Below are positions 9,865 through 18,018 of a stretch of DNA of 64,000 bases, piece by piece. The notes under the pieces are model-generated. The model was not told the DNA's origin and searched no databases. It saw only the letters and a program-made list of their open reading frames with translations. The stretch's first letter is position 1, and every line of letters begins with the position of its first letter. The stretch is from Tabrizicola_A sp965284335 (GTDB lineage: Bacteria > Pseudomonadota > Alphaproteobacteria > Rhodobacterales > Rhodobacteraceae): the NCBI RefSeq assembly GCF_965284335.1, contig NZ_OZ260076.1; one strand, written 5' to 3'. Both the position numbers and the translations under genes were made by a program.

Positions 9865-11163
9865 TTACTCTGCCGCAACCGCGCCGGGGTTGTTGGGGTG
9901 CGTCGTCCAGTTGGCATAGGTGCCGACCTTGCGGCCGGTGCGCTCATCCAGCGCGCCGACGGGCAGCGTTTTCATGGTGATGCAATTGTCCACCGGGCAG
10001 ACGTTGACACAGAGATTGCAGGCCACGCATTCATCGTCCTTGACCGTGAAAACCCGATCCTCGGACATGGCAATCGCCTGATGGCTGGTGTCCTCGCAGG
10101 CCGCATAGCAGCGCCCGCATTTGATGCAATCGTCCTGATTGATCACCGCCTTGGTGACATGGTTCAGGTTCAGATGCTGCCATTCGACAAAGTTCGGAAC
10201 CGCGCGGCCGATCAGATCCGAAAGCGCCATCTCCTTTTCATCCAGGTATTGCGACAAGCCCGAGATCATTTCCTGCACGATCTTGAACCCATAGGTCATG
10301 GCCGCCGTGCAGACCTGCACATTGCCGGCCCCCATCGCCAGAAACTCCGCCGCATCGCGCCAAGTCGTCACCCCGCCGATGCCGGAAATCGGCAGGCCGC
10401 GGGTTTCTTCATGCCGGGCAATCTCGCCCACCATATTCAGCGCAATGGGCTTCACCGCCGGGCCGCAATAGCCGCCGTGGCTGCCCTGCCCGTCGATCAT
10501 CGGGAAGGGCGAGAAGTGATCAAGATCGACATTGGTGATCGACTTGATGGTGTTGATAAGCGAAACCGCATCCGCCCCACCCCGCTTGGCCGCCATGGCG
10601 GGCGGCAGGATCGAGGTGACGTTGGGCGTCAGCTTCACGATGCAGGGCATGCGGCTGTATTGCTTGACCCAGCGGGTGACCATTTCGATATATTCCGGCA
10701 CCTGCCCCACGGCCGAGCCCATGCCGCGTTCGGCCATCCCATGCGGGCAGCCGAAGTTCAACTCGACCCCATCGGCCTCGGTGTCCTCGATCTGCTTGAG
10801 AATGGCCTTCCAGCTGTCTTCTTCACAGGGCACCATCAGGCTGATGATCATCGCGCGGTCGCGCCACTTGCGCTTGACCTCCTTGATCTCTTGCAGGTTC
10901 ACCTCCAACGGGCGGTCGGTGATAAGCTCGATGTTGTTCAGCCCCAAAAGCCGCCGATCCGCCCCCCAGATCGCGCCATAGCGCGGGCCGTTCACGTTGA
11001 CGATGGGCGGCCCTTCTGAGCCCAAGGTTTTCCACACAACGCCGCCCCAGCCCGCCTCGAACGCGCGCTCGACGTTGTATTTCTTGTCCGTCGGCGGTGC
11101 CGAGGCCAGCCAGAACGGGTTGGGGGATTTGATGCCAAGGAAATTGGATGTCAGGTCTGCCAT
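9865..11163 (-). CDS. preA: NAD-dependent dihydropyrimidine dehydrogenase, subunit PreA
   Basis: Reduces uracil and thymine to the 5,6-dihydro forms, the first step of reductive pyrimidine breakdown, together with PreT. 432 residues: an FMN-binding TIM barrel like dihydroorotate dehydrogenase (1-320), then two 4Fe-4S motifs, Cys346/349/352/356 and Cys379/382/385/389. The active-site loop reads NFGCPHGMAERGMGSAVGQ (137-154); at the position of the catalytic cysteine of mammalian DPD there is Val152, with Ser150 two residues before. As I recall, E. coli PreA also has GS-x-VGQ here. It lies 11 bases after preT. No hydantoinase (dihydropyrimidinase) gene is nearby. Confidence 0.94.
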   Translation of the reverse strand: MADLTSNFLGIKSPNPFWLASAPPTDKKYNVERAFEAGWGGVVWKTLGSEGPPIVNVNGPRYGAIWGADRRLLGLNNIELITDRPLEVNLQEIKEVKRKWRDRAMIISLMVPCEEDSWKAILKQIEDTEADGVELNFGCPHGMAERGMGSAVGQVPEYIEMVTRWVKQYSRMPCIVKLTPNVTSILPPAMAAKRGGADAVSLINTIKSITNVDLDHFSPFPMIDGQGSHGGYCGPAVKPIALNMVGEIARHEETRGLPISGIGGVTTWRDAAEFLAMGAGNVQVCTAAMTYGFKIVQEMISGLSQYLDEKEMALSDLIGRAVPNFVEWQHLNLNHVTKAVINQDDCIKCGRCYAACEDTSHQAIAMSEDRVFTVKDDECVACNLCVNVCPVDNCITMKTLPVGALDERTGRKVGTYANWTTHPNNPGAVAAE

Positions 11164-11174
11164 GATCGTGCCCC

Positions 11175-12497
11175 TTACGCCATCAGGCTTGCATGAATAT
11201 CTTCGGCCGCATCGCGGCCCTCTTTCACGGCGGTAACCGTCAGGTCATCGCCGCCCGAAGCACAGTCGCCCCCGGCCCAGATCCCGCGCAGCGAGGTGCG
11301 GCCATGGCCATCGACCGCGATCTTGCCGCCTTCGATCTTCAGCCCTTCGGGCGCGCCGGTCAGGGTTTGGCCAATCGCCTTGAACACCTGATCGGCCTTG
11401 AGCGTGAAGGTCTGGGCGGTCACCGTCAGCCCCTTGGGGCCATCCTCGGTGTAGGCGAACTCCACCGCGCCCTCATGCACCGCGACGGGGGCGGCATAGG
11501 TGATAATCCGCACGCCTGCCTGTGCGGCGTGGTCCTGTTCATAACCGCTCGCGCTCATCTTATCCTGACCACGGCGATAAACGATGGTGACGTTTTCCGC
11601 GCCGAGAAGTCTGGACTGAACGGCAGCATCCACCGCCGTCATGCCGCCCCCGATCACCACCACATCGCGGCCAATGGGCAGGGTGGACTTGTCAGAAGTC
11701 TGACGAATTTCTGAAATGAAATCAACGGCATTACGGGCGTTCTTCATGTCCTCACCCGGGGCGCGCAAGGCGTTCACGCCGCCCAGACCCATGCCCAGAA
11801 ACACCGCATCATGCGCCGTTTGCAGGGCAGAGAGCGACACATCGCGCCCCAGGGCCTTGCCGGTTTCAATGCGAATACCGCCGATCTGCAAAAGCCACTC
11901 CACCTCGCGTGCGGCGAAATCGTTGGTCGATTTGTAACTGGCGATCCCGTATTCGTTCAGCCCCCCCGCCTTGGGGCGGGCATCATAGACCACCACATCA
12001 TGGCCCTTCATCGCCAGACGGTGCGCACAGGCCAGACCCGCAGGCCCCGCCCCCACAACGGCCACCGTTTTCCCCGTGGCCGCCGCACGCTTGAACGGAT
12101 GCACGCCCTTGGCCATCAGCGTATCGGTGGCAAAGCGCTGCAAGCGGCCGATTTCCACTGGCTTGCCCTCGGCGGCCTCTCGCACGCAGGCCTCTTCGCA
12201 AAGCTGCTCGGTCGGACAAACGCGGGCGCACATGCCGCCCAGAATATTCTGGTTCAGAATGGTCTTGGCCGCCGCCTCGGGCGTGCCCGTGGCGATCTGG
12301 CGGATGAACAAGGGAATGTCGATGGTTGTCGGGCAGGCCGTCATGCAAGGCGCATCATGGCAGAAATAGCACCGATCCGCCGCAACCCGCGCCTCGTGGC
12401 GATCCAGTGGGGGTTCGTGGTCATCGAAATTGGCCTGATAGGCGGCGGCGGGCAGACGCGCGGCGGCGATACCGGGGGTCAGCGGGCTGTTGGACAA
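11175..12497 (-). CDS. preT: NAD-dependent dihydropyrimidine dehydrogenase, subunit PreT
   Basis: FAD- and NAD(P)-binding subunit that passes electrons to PreA. The start is taken as the TTG at 12497: GGGAGG lies seven bases upstream and the product begins L/M-SNSPLTPG. A longer frame beginning at the ATG at 12512 would place that Shine-Dalgarno sequence inside the gene. 440 residues: N-terminal Fe-S domain (CYFCHDAPCMTACP and GGMCARVCPTEQLCEEAC), FAD Rossmann motif VVGAGPAGLACA, a second dinucleotide motif VVIGGGMTAVDAA, and the C-terminal FAD segment GIWAGGDCASGGDDL. This is the glutamate-synthase small-subunit fold. A palindrome and promoter-like elements precede it. Confidence 0.93.
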   Translation of the reverse strand: MSNSPLTPGIAAARLPAAAYQANFDDHEPPLDRHEARVAADRCYFCHDAPCMTACPTTIDIPLFIRQIATGTPEAAAKTILNQNILGGMCARVCPTEQLCEEACVREAAEGKPVEIGRLQRFATDTLMAKGVHPFKRAAATGKTVAVVGAGPAGLACAHRLAMKGHDVVVYDARPKAGGLNEYGIASYKSTNDFAAREVEWLLQIGGIRIETGKALGRDVSLSALQTAHDAVFLGMGLGGVNALRAPGEDMKNARNAVDFISEIRQTSDKSTLPIGRDVVVIGGGMTAVDAAVQSRLLGAENVTIVYRRGQDKMSASGYEQDHAAQAGVRIITYAAPVAVHEGAVEFAYTEDGPKGLTVTAQTFTLKADQVFKAIGQTLTGAPEGLKIEGGKIAVDGHGRTSLRGIWAGGDCASGGDDLTVTAVKEGRDAAEDIHASLMA

Positions 12498-12522
12498 GGT
12501 GGAACCTCCCATTGGCTTTGCT

Positions 12523-12571
12523 TTTATAGGTTCAGGCTGACATAGGTTGATTTTTTTATCAAATGGTAAAA
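12523..12571 (-). promoter_or_regulatory. Candidate promoter and palindromic operator of preTA
   Basis: On the minus strand a TATAAA element sits at 12528-12523. Upstream, an 18-base imperfect palindrome TTTTATCAAATGGTAAAA (12554-12571) reads TTTTA-Y-CA-W on both arms. It overlaps a second inverted repeat, TTGAT-N6-ATCAA (12547-12562). They cover the position expected for the -35 box, so a bound repressor would block preT. The regulator is not encoded nearby; a TetR-type pyrimidine-responsive repressor is one possibility, but this is inference. accB lies in the other direction, about 130 bases away. Confidence 0.5.
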
Positions 12572-12703
12572 TTGCGGAAGGCGTGTTTTTTACTCCGTGC
12601 CAGCCATGGTATTCGGGGCTTCCTTCCCTTGGCCCAAGGCCGTATATAGGCGGTTGATCCAAAGTGCGGCCAGCTTGGCCGAATACGTCAAAAAGAGGAC
12701 GGA

Positions 12704-13198
12704 ATGAGCAAGAACACGTCTGAGGCCGATGTGGCCTTCATTTCGGCGCTGGCAGAACTTCTGAACAAGAATGAACTGACCGAACTTTCCGTCAAGCGCG
12801 AATATGCCGAGGATGACAGCCTTGAGGTCCGCGTGGTCAAGCAGGCCAATGTGGTTCAGATGGCGGCCCCTGTGATGCAGGCAGCCCCGGTGGTGCATGC
12901 CGCTGCAGCCCCGGCAGCCCCTGCGGCGGCGGCCCCCGTCGCGAATGATGACCCCGCCCAGCACCCCGGCGCGATCACCTCACCGATGGTTGGCACCTGC
13001 TATATGGCTGCCGAACCGGGGGCTGCGCCCTTTGTCACCGTTGGCTCGGCTGTCAGCGAAGGCCAGACCGTGCTGATCATCGAGGCGATGAAGACGATGA
13101 ACCATATCCCGGCCACCAAATCGGGCACGGTCAAGCGCATTCTGGTCACCGACGGGCACCCGGTGGAATACGGCGCGCCCCTGATGATCATCGAGTGA
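12704..13198 (+). CDS. accB: Biotin carboxyl carrier protein of acetyl-CoA carboxylase
   Basis: Carries the biotin that shuttles CO2 to acetyl-CoA in the first step of fatty acid synthesis. 164 residues. The biotinylated lysine is Lys130 in EAMKTMNHI. An N-terminal domain (1-50) is joined to the C-terminal biotinyl domain (88-164) by an Ala/Pro linker (about 52-82), the usual AccB design. accC follows after six bases, so the two form an operon divergent from preTA. Confidence 0.96.
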   Translation: MSKNTSEADVAFISALAELLNKNELTELSVKREYAEDDSLEVRVVKQANVVQMAAPVMQAAPVVHAAAAPAAPAAAAPVANDDPAQHPGAITSPMVGTCYMAAEPGAAPFVTVGSAVSEGQTVLIIEAMKTMNHIPATKSGTVKRILVTDGHPVEYGAPLMIIE

Positions 13199-13204
13199 CG
13201 CCCC

Positions 13205-14551
13205 ATGTTCGATAAAATCCTGATCGCCAACCGGGGTGAGATTGCCCTTCGTGTGATCCGCGCCTGCCGCGAGATGGGGATCAAATCGGTCGCCGTGCAT
13301 TCCACCGCTGACGCCGATGCGATGCATGTGCGCATGGCCGATGAATCGGTTTGCATCGGCCCCGCGCCCTCATCTGCCAGCTATCTGTCCAAGGCCGCCA
13401 TCATCTCGGCCTGCGAGATCACCGGCGCGCAGGCGGTGCATCCGGGCTATGGCTTTTTGTCGGAAAACGCGGCTTTTGCGCAGGCGCTGGAAGATCATGG
13501 CCTGACCTTCATCGGCCCTTCGGCCGAACATATCCGCATCATGGGCGACAAGATCACCGCCAAGGAAACCGCCAAGGCGCTGGGAATCCCGGTGGTGCCG
13601 GGCTCTGACGGTGGCGTGGCTGATTTCGAAACCGCCATCGGTGTGGCGGCGGGCATCGGTTTTCCTGTCATCATCAAGGCCACCGCAGGCGGTGGCGGGC
13701 GCGGCATGAAGGTGGCGCGCAACGCCGAAGAGCTGGAAATCGCCTTCCGCACCGCGCGCAGCGAAGCCAAGGCCGCCTTTGGCAATGACGAGGTCTATAT
13801 CGAGAAATACCTGCAAAAGCCGCGGCACATCGAGATTCAGGTGTTCGGCGATGGCAAGGGCAAGGCGGTGCATCTGGGCGAGCGCGATTGCAGCCTACAG
13901 CGTCGCCACCAAAAGGTGTTCGAAGAGGCCCCCGGCCCCTGCATCACGCCTGCGATGCGCGCCAAGATCGGCAAGGTTTGCGCCGATGCTGTGGCCAAGA
14001 TCAACTATATCGGCGCGGGCACTATTGAGTTCCTCTATGAGGACGGCGAGTTTTATTTCATTGAAATGAACACCCGCCTTCAGGTGGAACACCCGGTGAC
14101 CGAAGGTATTTTCGGCGTCGATCTGGTGCGTGAGCAAATCCGCGTTGCAAGCGGGCTGGGCATGTCCTTTGGTCAGGATGATCTGGAAATCAACGGCCAT
14201 TGCATCGAAGTGCGGATCAATGCCGAGAAGATCCCCGCGTTTTCCCCCTGCCCCGGCAAGGTCACACAATACCATGCGCCGGGCGGTCTGGGCGTGCGGA
14301 TGGATTCGGCGCTTTATGACGGCTACCGCATCCCGCCCTATTACGACAGCCTGATCGGCAAGCTGATCGTGCATGGCCGCGACCGTCCCGAAGCGCTGGC
14401 GCGTCTGAAACGGGCGCTGGGAGAGTTGATCATCGACGGGGTCGATACCTCGATTCCGCTGTTCCACATGCTTTTGGCCGAACCAGACATCCAGAACGGC
14501 GAATACAATATTCACTGGTTGGAAAAATGGCTGGACGCGCAGTTCACCTGA
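13205..14551 (+). CDS. accC: Biotin carboxylase, acetyl-CoA carboxylase subunit
   Basis: ATP-grasp enzyme that carboxylates biotin on AccB. 448 residues, the same length as other bacterial AccC proteins. Visible are the N-terminal KILIANRGEIALRVIRA, the glycine-rich ATP loop TAGGGGRGMK (about 160-170), EKYLQKPRHIEIQ, the metal-binding FIEMNTRLQVEHPVTE and the C-terminal PPYYDSLIGKLI. A strong intrinsic terminator follows the stop codon at once, ending the accBC unit. Confidence 0.97.
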   Translation: MFDKILIANRGEIALRVIRACREMGIKSVAVHSTADADAMHVRMADESVCIGPAPSSASYLSKAAIISACEITGAQAVHPGYGFLSENAAFAQALEDHGLTFIGPSAEHIRIMGDKITAKETAKALGIPVVPGSDGGVADFETAIGVAAGIGFPVIIKATAGGGGRGMKVARNAEELEIAFRTARSEAKAAFGNDEVYIEKYLQKPRHIEIQVFGDGKGKAVHLGERDCSLQRRHQKVFEEAPGPCITPAMRAKIGKVCADAVAKINYIGAGTIEFLYEDGEFYFIEMNTRLQVEHPVTEGIFGVDLVREQIRVASGLGMSFGQDDLEINGHCIEVRINAEKIPAFSPCPGKVTQYHAPGGLGVRMDSALYDGYRIPPYYDSLIGKLIVHGRDRPEALARLKRALGELIIDGVDTSIPLFHMLLAEPDIQNGEYNIHWLEKWLDAQFT

Positions 14552-14552
14552 A

Positions 14553-14576
14553 AAAGGGCGCCCTCGGGCGCCCTTT
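14553..14576 (+). terminator. Intrinsic terminator of accBC
   Basis: AAAGGGCGCC (14553-14562) and GGCGCCCTTT (14567-14576) form a perfect 10-bp stem with a 4-base loop, two bases after the accC stop codon. The 3' arm ends in TTT. aat begins only 12 bases later, so its promoter must overlap the terminator or read-through occurs. Confidence 0.7.
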
Positions 14577-14588
14577 GGCTGTGCGGGC

Positions 14589-15305
14589 ATGACGGGGCTG
14601 ACGCCGCAGCGCCTGCTGTCTGCCTATGCCTTGGGCGTCTTTCCCATGGCAGAAAGCCGCGATGCGACCGAGATCCATTGGGTTGACCCACGCCGCCGTG
14701 GGGTGTTTCCGATCGCCGAATTCCACATCTCGCGCAGCCTAAGCCGCCGCATTCGGCGCGGCAGCTTTAGCGTGACGGTGGATCGCGATTTTGACGGCGT
14801 GGTGCGTGCCTGCGCTGATCGGCCGGAAACCTGGATAAACGATGAAATCTTCCACCTATACAGTCATTTACATGCCATGGGACATGCCCATAGTCTTGAA
14901 ATCTGGCAAGATGGGGCACTGGTGGGTGGCGTCTATGGTGTCACGCTGGGCGCCGCGTTCTTTGGCGAATCGATGTTTTCGCGGGCGACAGATGGCTCAA
15001 AACTCGCGCTGGCCTTTTTGTGCCATCGGTTGCAGGCGGGGGGATTTCAGCTCTTTGACACGCAGTTTCTGACACCGCATCTGGCCAGCCTTGGCGCTGT
15101 GGAAATCTCACGGCTGGACTATCACCGTCGGTTGCGCGCCGCCTTGGCGGCAGAGGCCCGCTTTGACCCGCCCGGCTATCAGCCCTCGCTGTCCTCGGTG
15201 GCTGCGGGCTCGGCAACCTCGCCCTCGCCCTCGTCCTCAGCCGCGTCTTCCACCTCTGGCAAGGCCAGTTCCGGCACATCGCAGCGCAGCAGCCAAACAT
15301 CATAG
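14589..15305 (+). CDS. aat: Leucyl/phenylalanyl-tRNA-protein transferase
   Basis: Transfers Leu or Phe to proteins with N-terminal Lys/Arg, marking them for ClpAP through the N-end rule. Typical motifs: YALGVFPMAESR, IHWVDPRRRGVFP, the core GGVYGVTLGAAFFGESMFS (about 117-135) and FQLFDTQFLTPHLASLG. 238 residues. The last ~40 are Ser/Ala/Thr-rich and run antisense to the 3' end of the DUF2155 gene, so the two convergent genes overlap by 127 bases. The final ...SQTS is encoded opposite the conserved WLLRC of DUF2155. From memory, other Rhodobacterales Aat proteins have a similar ending. Confidence 0.93.
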   Translation: MTGLTPQRLLSAYALGVFPMAESRDATEIHWVDPRRRGVFPIAEFHISRSLSRRIRRGSFSVTVDRDFDGVVRACADRPETWINDEIFHLYSHLHAMGHAHSLEIWQDGALVGGVYGVTLGAAFFGESMFSRATDGSKLALAFLCHRLQAGGFQLFDTQFLTPHLASLGAVEISRLDYHRRLRAALAAEARFDPPGYQPSLSSVAAGSATSPSPSSSAASSTSGKASSGTSQRSSQTS

Positions 15306-15622
15306 CGCGGATGATCGAGTGCTGACAGCGCGGGCGCGCTGGCCGTCATCCAGCCCGCAAAGACCGGGTCAGTCGAGGCGGCATCAAGGATGGTCAGATG
15401 GGCATCGGCCTCGGCCACGGTGTTGTCGGCGGGCGAACGGCAGGCATCAAGCTGCACCGTCAACCGCCCCATCACCACAGATTGGCTGCGCGCAAGGGTC
15501 ACATCCTGCACCACACCCGTCAGCTTGTCCAAAATCCGCAACGAGGCGCCCGGCGCATCGGCCATCTCTTGGGCCTGCACCGGCAGGGCCAAGAGGCTGA
15601 GAAGAAGCGCCAAACGCTTCAT
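15179..15622 (-). CDS. DUF2155 domain secreted protein
   Basis: 147 residues, with a clear signal peptide (MKRLALLLSLLALPVQAQ, cleavage near residue 18). The DUF2155 domain follows: RILDKLTG near the start, LDACRSP around residue 60, VFAGWM and WLLRC near 110; the two cysteines (in DACRSP and LLRCDVP) may pair. The tail is strongly acidic (AEDEGEGE). The ATG overlaps the mlaD stop (ATGA), so NDUFA12, mlaD and this gene form one operon. Exported; molecular function unknown. Confidence 0.85.
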   Translation of the reverse strand: MKRLALLLSLLALPVQAQEMADAPGASLRILDKLTGVVQDVTLARSQSVVMGRLTVQLDACRSPADNTVAEADAHLTILDAASTDPVFAGWMTASAPALSALDHPRYDVWLLRCDVPELALPEVEDAAEDEGEGEVAEPAATEDSEG

Positions 15623-16083
15623 TGCGCAGCCTCAGCCCCGCCTTCGCCGCCGCCGACCCATTTCATCAACAGCGTCAACAGGCTGACCGAGCCTTGGGTG
15701 TCTTCGATCTCATCGCCAGGGGCTAAGACCTCTTCGGCGCCGCCGGGCACGAGTTCCACGAAATTGCCGCCCAGAAGCCCCTCGGACGAGATGAGGATGG
15801 CCGAATCCGTGGGCAATTGCACCGCGGCATCCACCTCGATCACCGCATCGGCGAAAAAAGTTTCGGGGTTGAGCGTCAGCGCGGTGATCGTGCCCACCTT
15901 TACCCCAGCCAAGCGCACATCAGACCCGGTGCGGATCCCTTCGACCGAGCGGAACGAGGCGGTCAGAGTATAGCGTTCCGCCCCCCCCGACAGGGTGCCA
16001 CCGCCCAACGACCACGCCAAAAAGCCGATCGCTGCGGCCAACACCGCCGCCCCTGCCAGAACTTCTGCGCGATTCTCGGCCAT
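15619..16083 (-). CDS. mlaD: MlaD-type MCE protein (phospholipid transport)
   Basis: Periplasmic, membrane-anchored MCE subunit that binds lipid and forms a ring on MlaFE. 154 residues from the ATG giving MAENRAEV, whose first base is also the last base of the upstream stop (TAATG). One N-terminal membrane anchor (VLAGAAVLAAAIGFLAWSL), then the MCE domain: FRSVEGIRTGSDVRLAGVKVG, and a C-terminal GLLGGNFVELVPGG followed by a helical end. It is the missing partner of mlaEF at 2-3.5 kb. No mlaB or mlaC is present in the window. Confidence 0.9.
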   Translation of the reverse strand: MAENRAEVLAGAAVLAAAIGFLAWSLGGGTLSGGAERYTLTASFRSVEGIRTGSDVRLAGVKVGTITALTLNPETFFADAVIEVDAAVQLPTDSAILISSEGLLGGNFVELVPGGAEEVLAPGDEIEDTQGSVSLLTLLMKWVGGGEGGAEAAQ

Positions 16084-16457
16084 TATTCGGGCTGCCACGC
16101 CTCATAATCGGCGCGCGCAATCGGCGCGCCAGCGCGGATTGATCCCGCAGGGGCATAGGCCGATGCGGTGCCGGTCAGGTTCTCCTGATGCGGCTTTTCC
16201 CAAACCTTGTGCTTCAAAGGTGCCTTGGTCGGCGGCTCATCCCAAGTGAAATGCAACCAGCCATGCCAGTCCGGCGAGACGCGCGACGCCTCAGATTCGC
16301 CGTTGTAAATCACCCAGCGGCGTTTGCCGTCGTGGGTTTGGTAAAAGATATTGCCCTGATCATCCTCGCCCACGCGCTGGCCCTTACGGGCGGTAAAAAG
16401 CTGCGTGCCAAGCGTTTGGCCGTTCCACCAAGTCAACAGGCGAAGAAGGAAGTTCAT
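16083..16457 (-). CDS. NDUFA12-like complex I subunit
   Basis: Homologue of the 17.2-kDa accessory subunit (NDUFA12/B17.2) of mitochondrial complex I, found in alphaproteobacteria. Two ATGs are adjacent; the second is chosen because GGAGG then lies five bases upstream instead of two. 124 residues. Family features: an N-terminal TWWNGQTLGTQLFT, GNIFYQ, RRWVIYNGESEASRVSPDWHGWLH and the C-terminal YEAWQPE. It heads the operon with mlaD and DUF2155, far from any nuo genes in view. Confidence 0.9.
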   Translation of the reverse strand: MNFLLRLLTWWNGQTLGTQLFTARKGQRVGEDDQGNIFYQTHDGKRRWVIYNGESEASRVSPDWHGWLHFTWDEPPTKAPLKHKVWEKPHQENLTGTASAYAPAGSIRAGAPIARADYEAWQPE

Positions 16458-16587
16458 CATGGCCTCCGGGATCGTTTGACCTGATATGGCCGATGGGGCG
16501 CAAAAGGTCCAGAGGAGTCGGGCAAGGCAGGCAAAGTCTTGCAGCGCAGGCCGCGGAAAACTTGGCGGCGAAAAGGCGGCCCATAAA

Positions 16588-16612
16588 AAAGGCGGGCAAA
16601 CGGCCCGCCTTT
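16588..16612 (-). terminator. Intrinsic terminator of clpX
   Basis: Read on the minus strand: AAAGGCGGGC, 5-base loop, GCCCGCCTTTTTT. A 10-bp stem with a U-run, 22 bases after the clpX stop codon. A clear factor-independent terminator. Confidence 0.8.
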
Positions 16613-16633
16613 CAAAATCAAATCCCGGCCGGA

Positions 16634-17899
16634 TCAGCCCGCTGCAGCGGGTTCCTTGGCCTTGGCCTCGGTGTGCACGATCAAGGGCTTTGCACCGTTG
16701 TTGACCGCCTCTTCGTTGACGACCACTTCTTCGATGCCGTCCATGCCCGGCAGTTCGAACATGGTGTCCAACAAGATGTCTTCCATGATCGAGCGCAGGC
16801 CGCGTGCGCCCGTCTTGCGCTTGATCGCGCGTTTGGCGATGGCCGACAGCGCATCGGGGGTGAAGGTCAGCTTCACGCCTTCGATTTCAAACAAACGCTG
16901 GTATTGCTTTACAAGCGCGTTCTTCGGCTCGGTCAGGATGATGATCAGCGCGTCTTCGTCCAGATCGGTCAGCGTCGCAATCACCGGCAGACGGCCGACG
17001 AATTCAGGGATCAGGCCGAATTTCAGCAAATCTTCGGGCTCAAGCTCTTTGAACAGCTCGCCCACACCGCGTGCATCGGGGTCTTTCACATCGGCGCCAA
17101 AGCCGATGCCCGAGCCCTTGTTGCGGTGCGCGATGATTTTTTCAAGGCCCGCGAAAGCCCCGCCGCAGATGAACAGGATGTTCGTCGTGTCCACCTGCAG
17201 GAATTCCTGCTGCGGATGCTTGCGCCCACCTTGCGGCGGCACAGAGGCCACGGTGCCTTCCATGATCTTCAAAAGCGCCTGCTGCACCCCCTCGCCCGAG
17301 ACATCGCGGGTGATCGAGGGGTTGTCCGACTTGCGGGTGATCTTGTCGACCTCGTCGATATAGACGATGCCGCGCTGCGCGCGTTCAACGTTGTATTCGC
17401 TGGCCTGCAAGAGTTTCAGGATGATGTTTTCCACATCCTCACCAACATAGCCGGCTTCGGTCAGCGTGGTGGCATCGGCCATGGTGAAAGGCACATCCAA
17501 GATGCGCGCCAAGGTCTGGGCCAAAAGCGTCTTGCCGCAACCGGTGGGACCGATCAGCAAGATATTCGACTTGGACAGTTCGATGTCTTGCTTGGAGGAA
17601 TGATTGAGGCGTTTGTAATGGTTATGCACCGCCACCGACAAGACGCGCTTGGCGTGTTCCTGCCCGATGACGTAATCATCCAACACCTTGCAGATGTCGC
17701 GCGGGGTCGGGACGCCATCGGTGGCTTTCAGCCCGGTGGTCTTGGTCTCTTCACGGATGATATCCATGCAAAGTTCGACGCATTCATCACAGATGAACAC
17801 GGTCGGCCCCGCGATCAGCTTGCGCACCTCATGCTGGCTTTTGCCGCAAAAAGAGCAATAAAGCGTGTTTTTGCTGTCGCTGCCCGAATTCGTTGCCAT
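16634..17899 (-). CDS. clpX: ATP-dependent Clp protease ATP-binding subunit ClpX
   Basis: Hexameric AAA+ unfoldase that feeds substrates to ClpP. 421 residues, full length. N-terminal C4 zinc domain (CSFCGKSQ ... CDECVELC), Walker A GPTGCGKT, Walker B-region VYIDEVDKI, the pore-loop GYVGEDVEN, RKSDNPSITRDVSGEGVQ and the sensor-2 GARGLRS. AGGA lies seven bases before the ATG. clpP lies 119 bases upstream on the same strand. Confidence 0.97.
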   Translation of the reverse strand: MATNSGSDSKNTLYCSFCGKSQHEVRKLIAGPTVFICDECVELCMDIIREETKTTGLKATDGVPTPRDICKVLDDYVIGQEHAKRVLSVAVHNHYKRLNHSSKQDIELSKSNILLIGPTGCGKTLLAQTLARILDVPFTMADATTLTEAGYVGEDVENIILKLLQASEYNVERAQRGIVYIDEVDKITRKSDNPSITRDVSGEGVQQALLKIMEGTVASVPPQGGRKHPQQEFLQVDTTNILFICGGAFAGLEKIIAHRNKGSGIGFGADVKDPDARGVGELFKELEPEDLLKFGLIPEFVGRLPVIATLTDLDEDALIIILTEPKNALVKQYQRLFEIEGVKLTFTPDALSAIAKRAIKRKTGARGLRSIMEDILLDTMFELPGMDGIEEVVVNEEAVNNGAKPLIVHTEAKAKEPAAAG

Positions 17900-18018
17900 G
17901 GGTATCCTCTGCCAATCCCCGTCTCCGGGCTGTCACGGAAAGTCTAGGCCAAGCCCCCGACCTTCACAACCAGAAATCCCCCCCCGCTGCGAAAGCCGCG
18001 CGGGAGGGAAAAACTCTA

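Noticed and set aside
16493..17947. Long plus-strand open frame of 484 codons
   Set aside because: It is antisense to clpX, starts inside non-coding DNA, shows no motif, and such frames are common opposite GC-rich genes.
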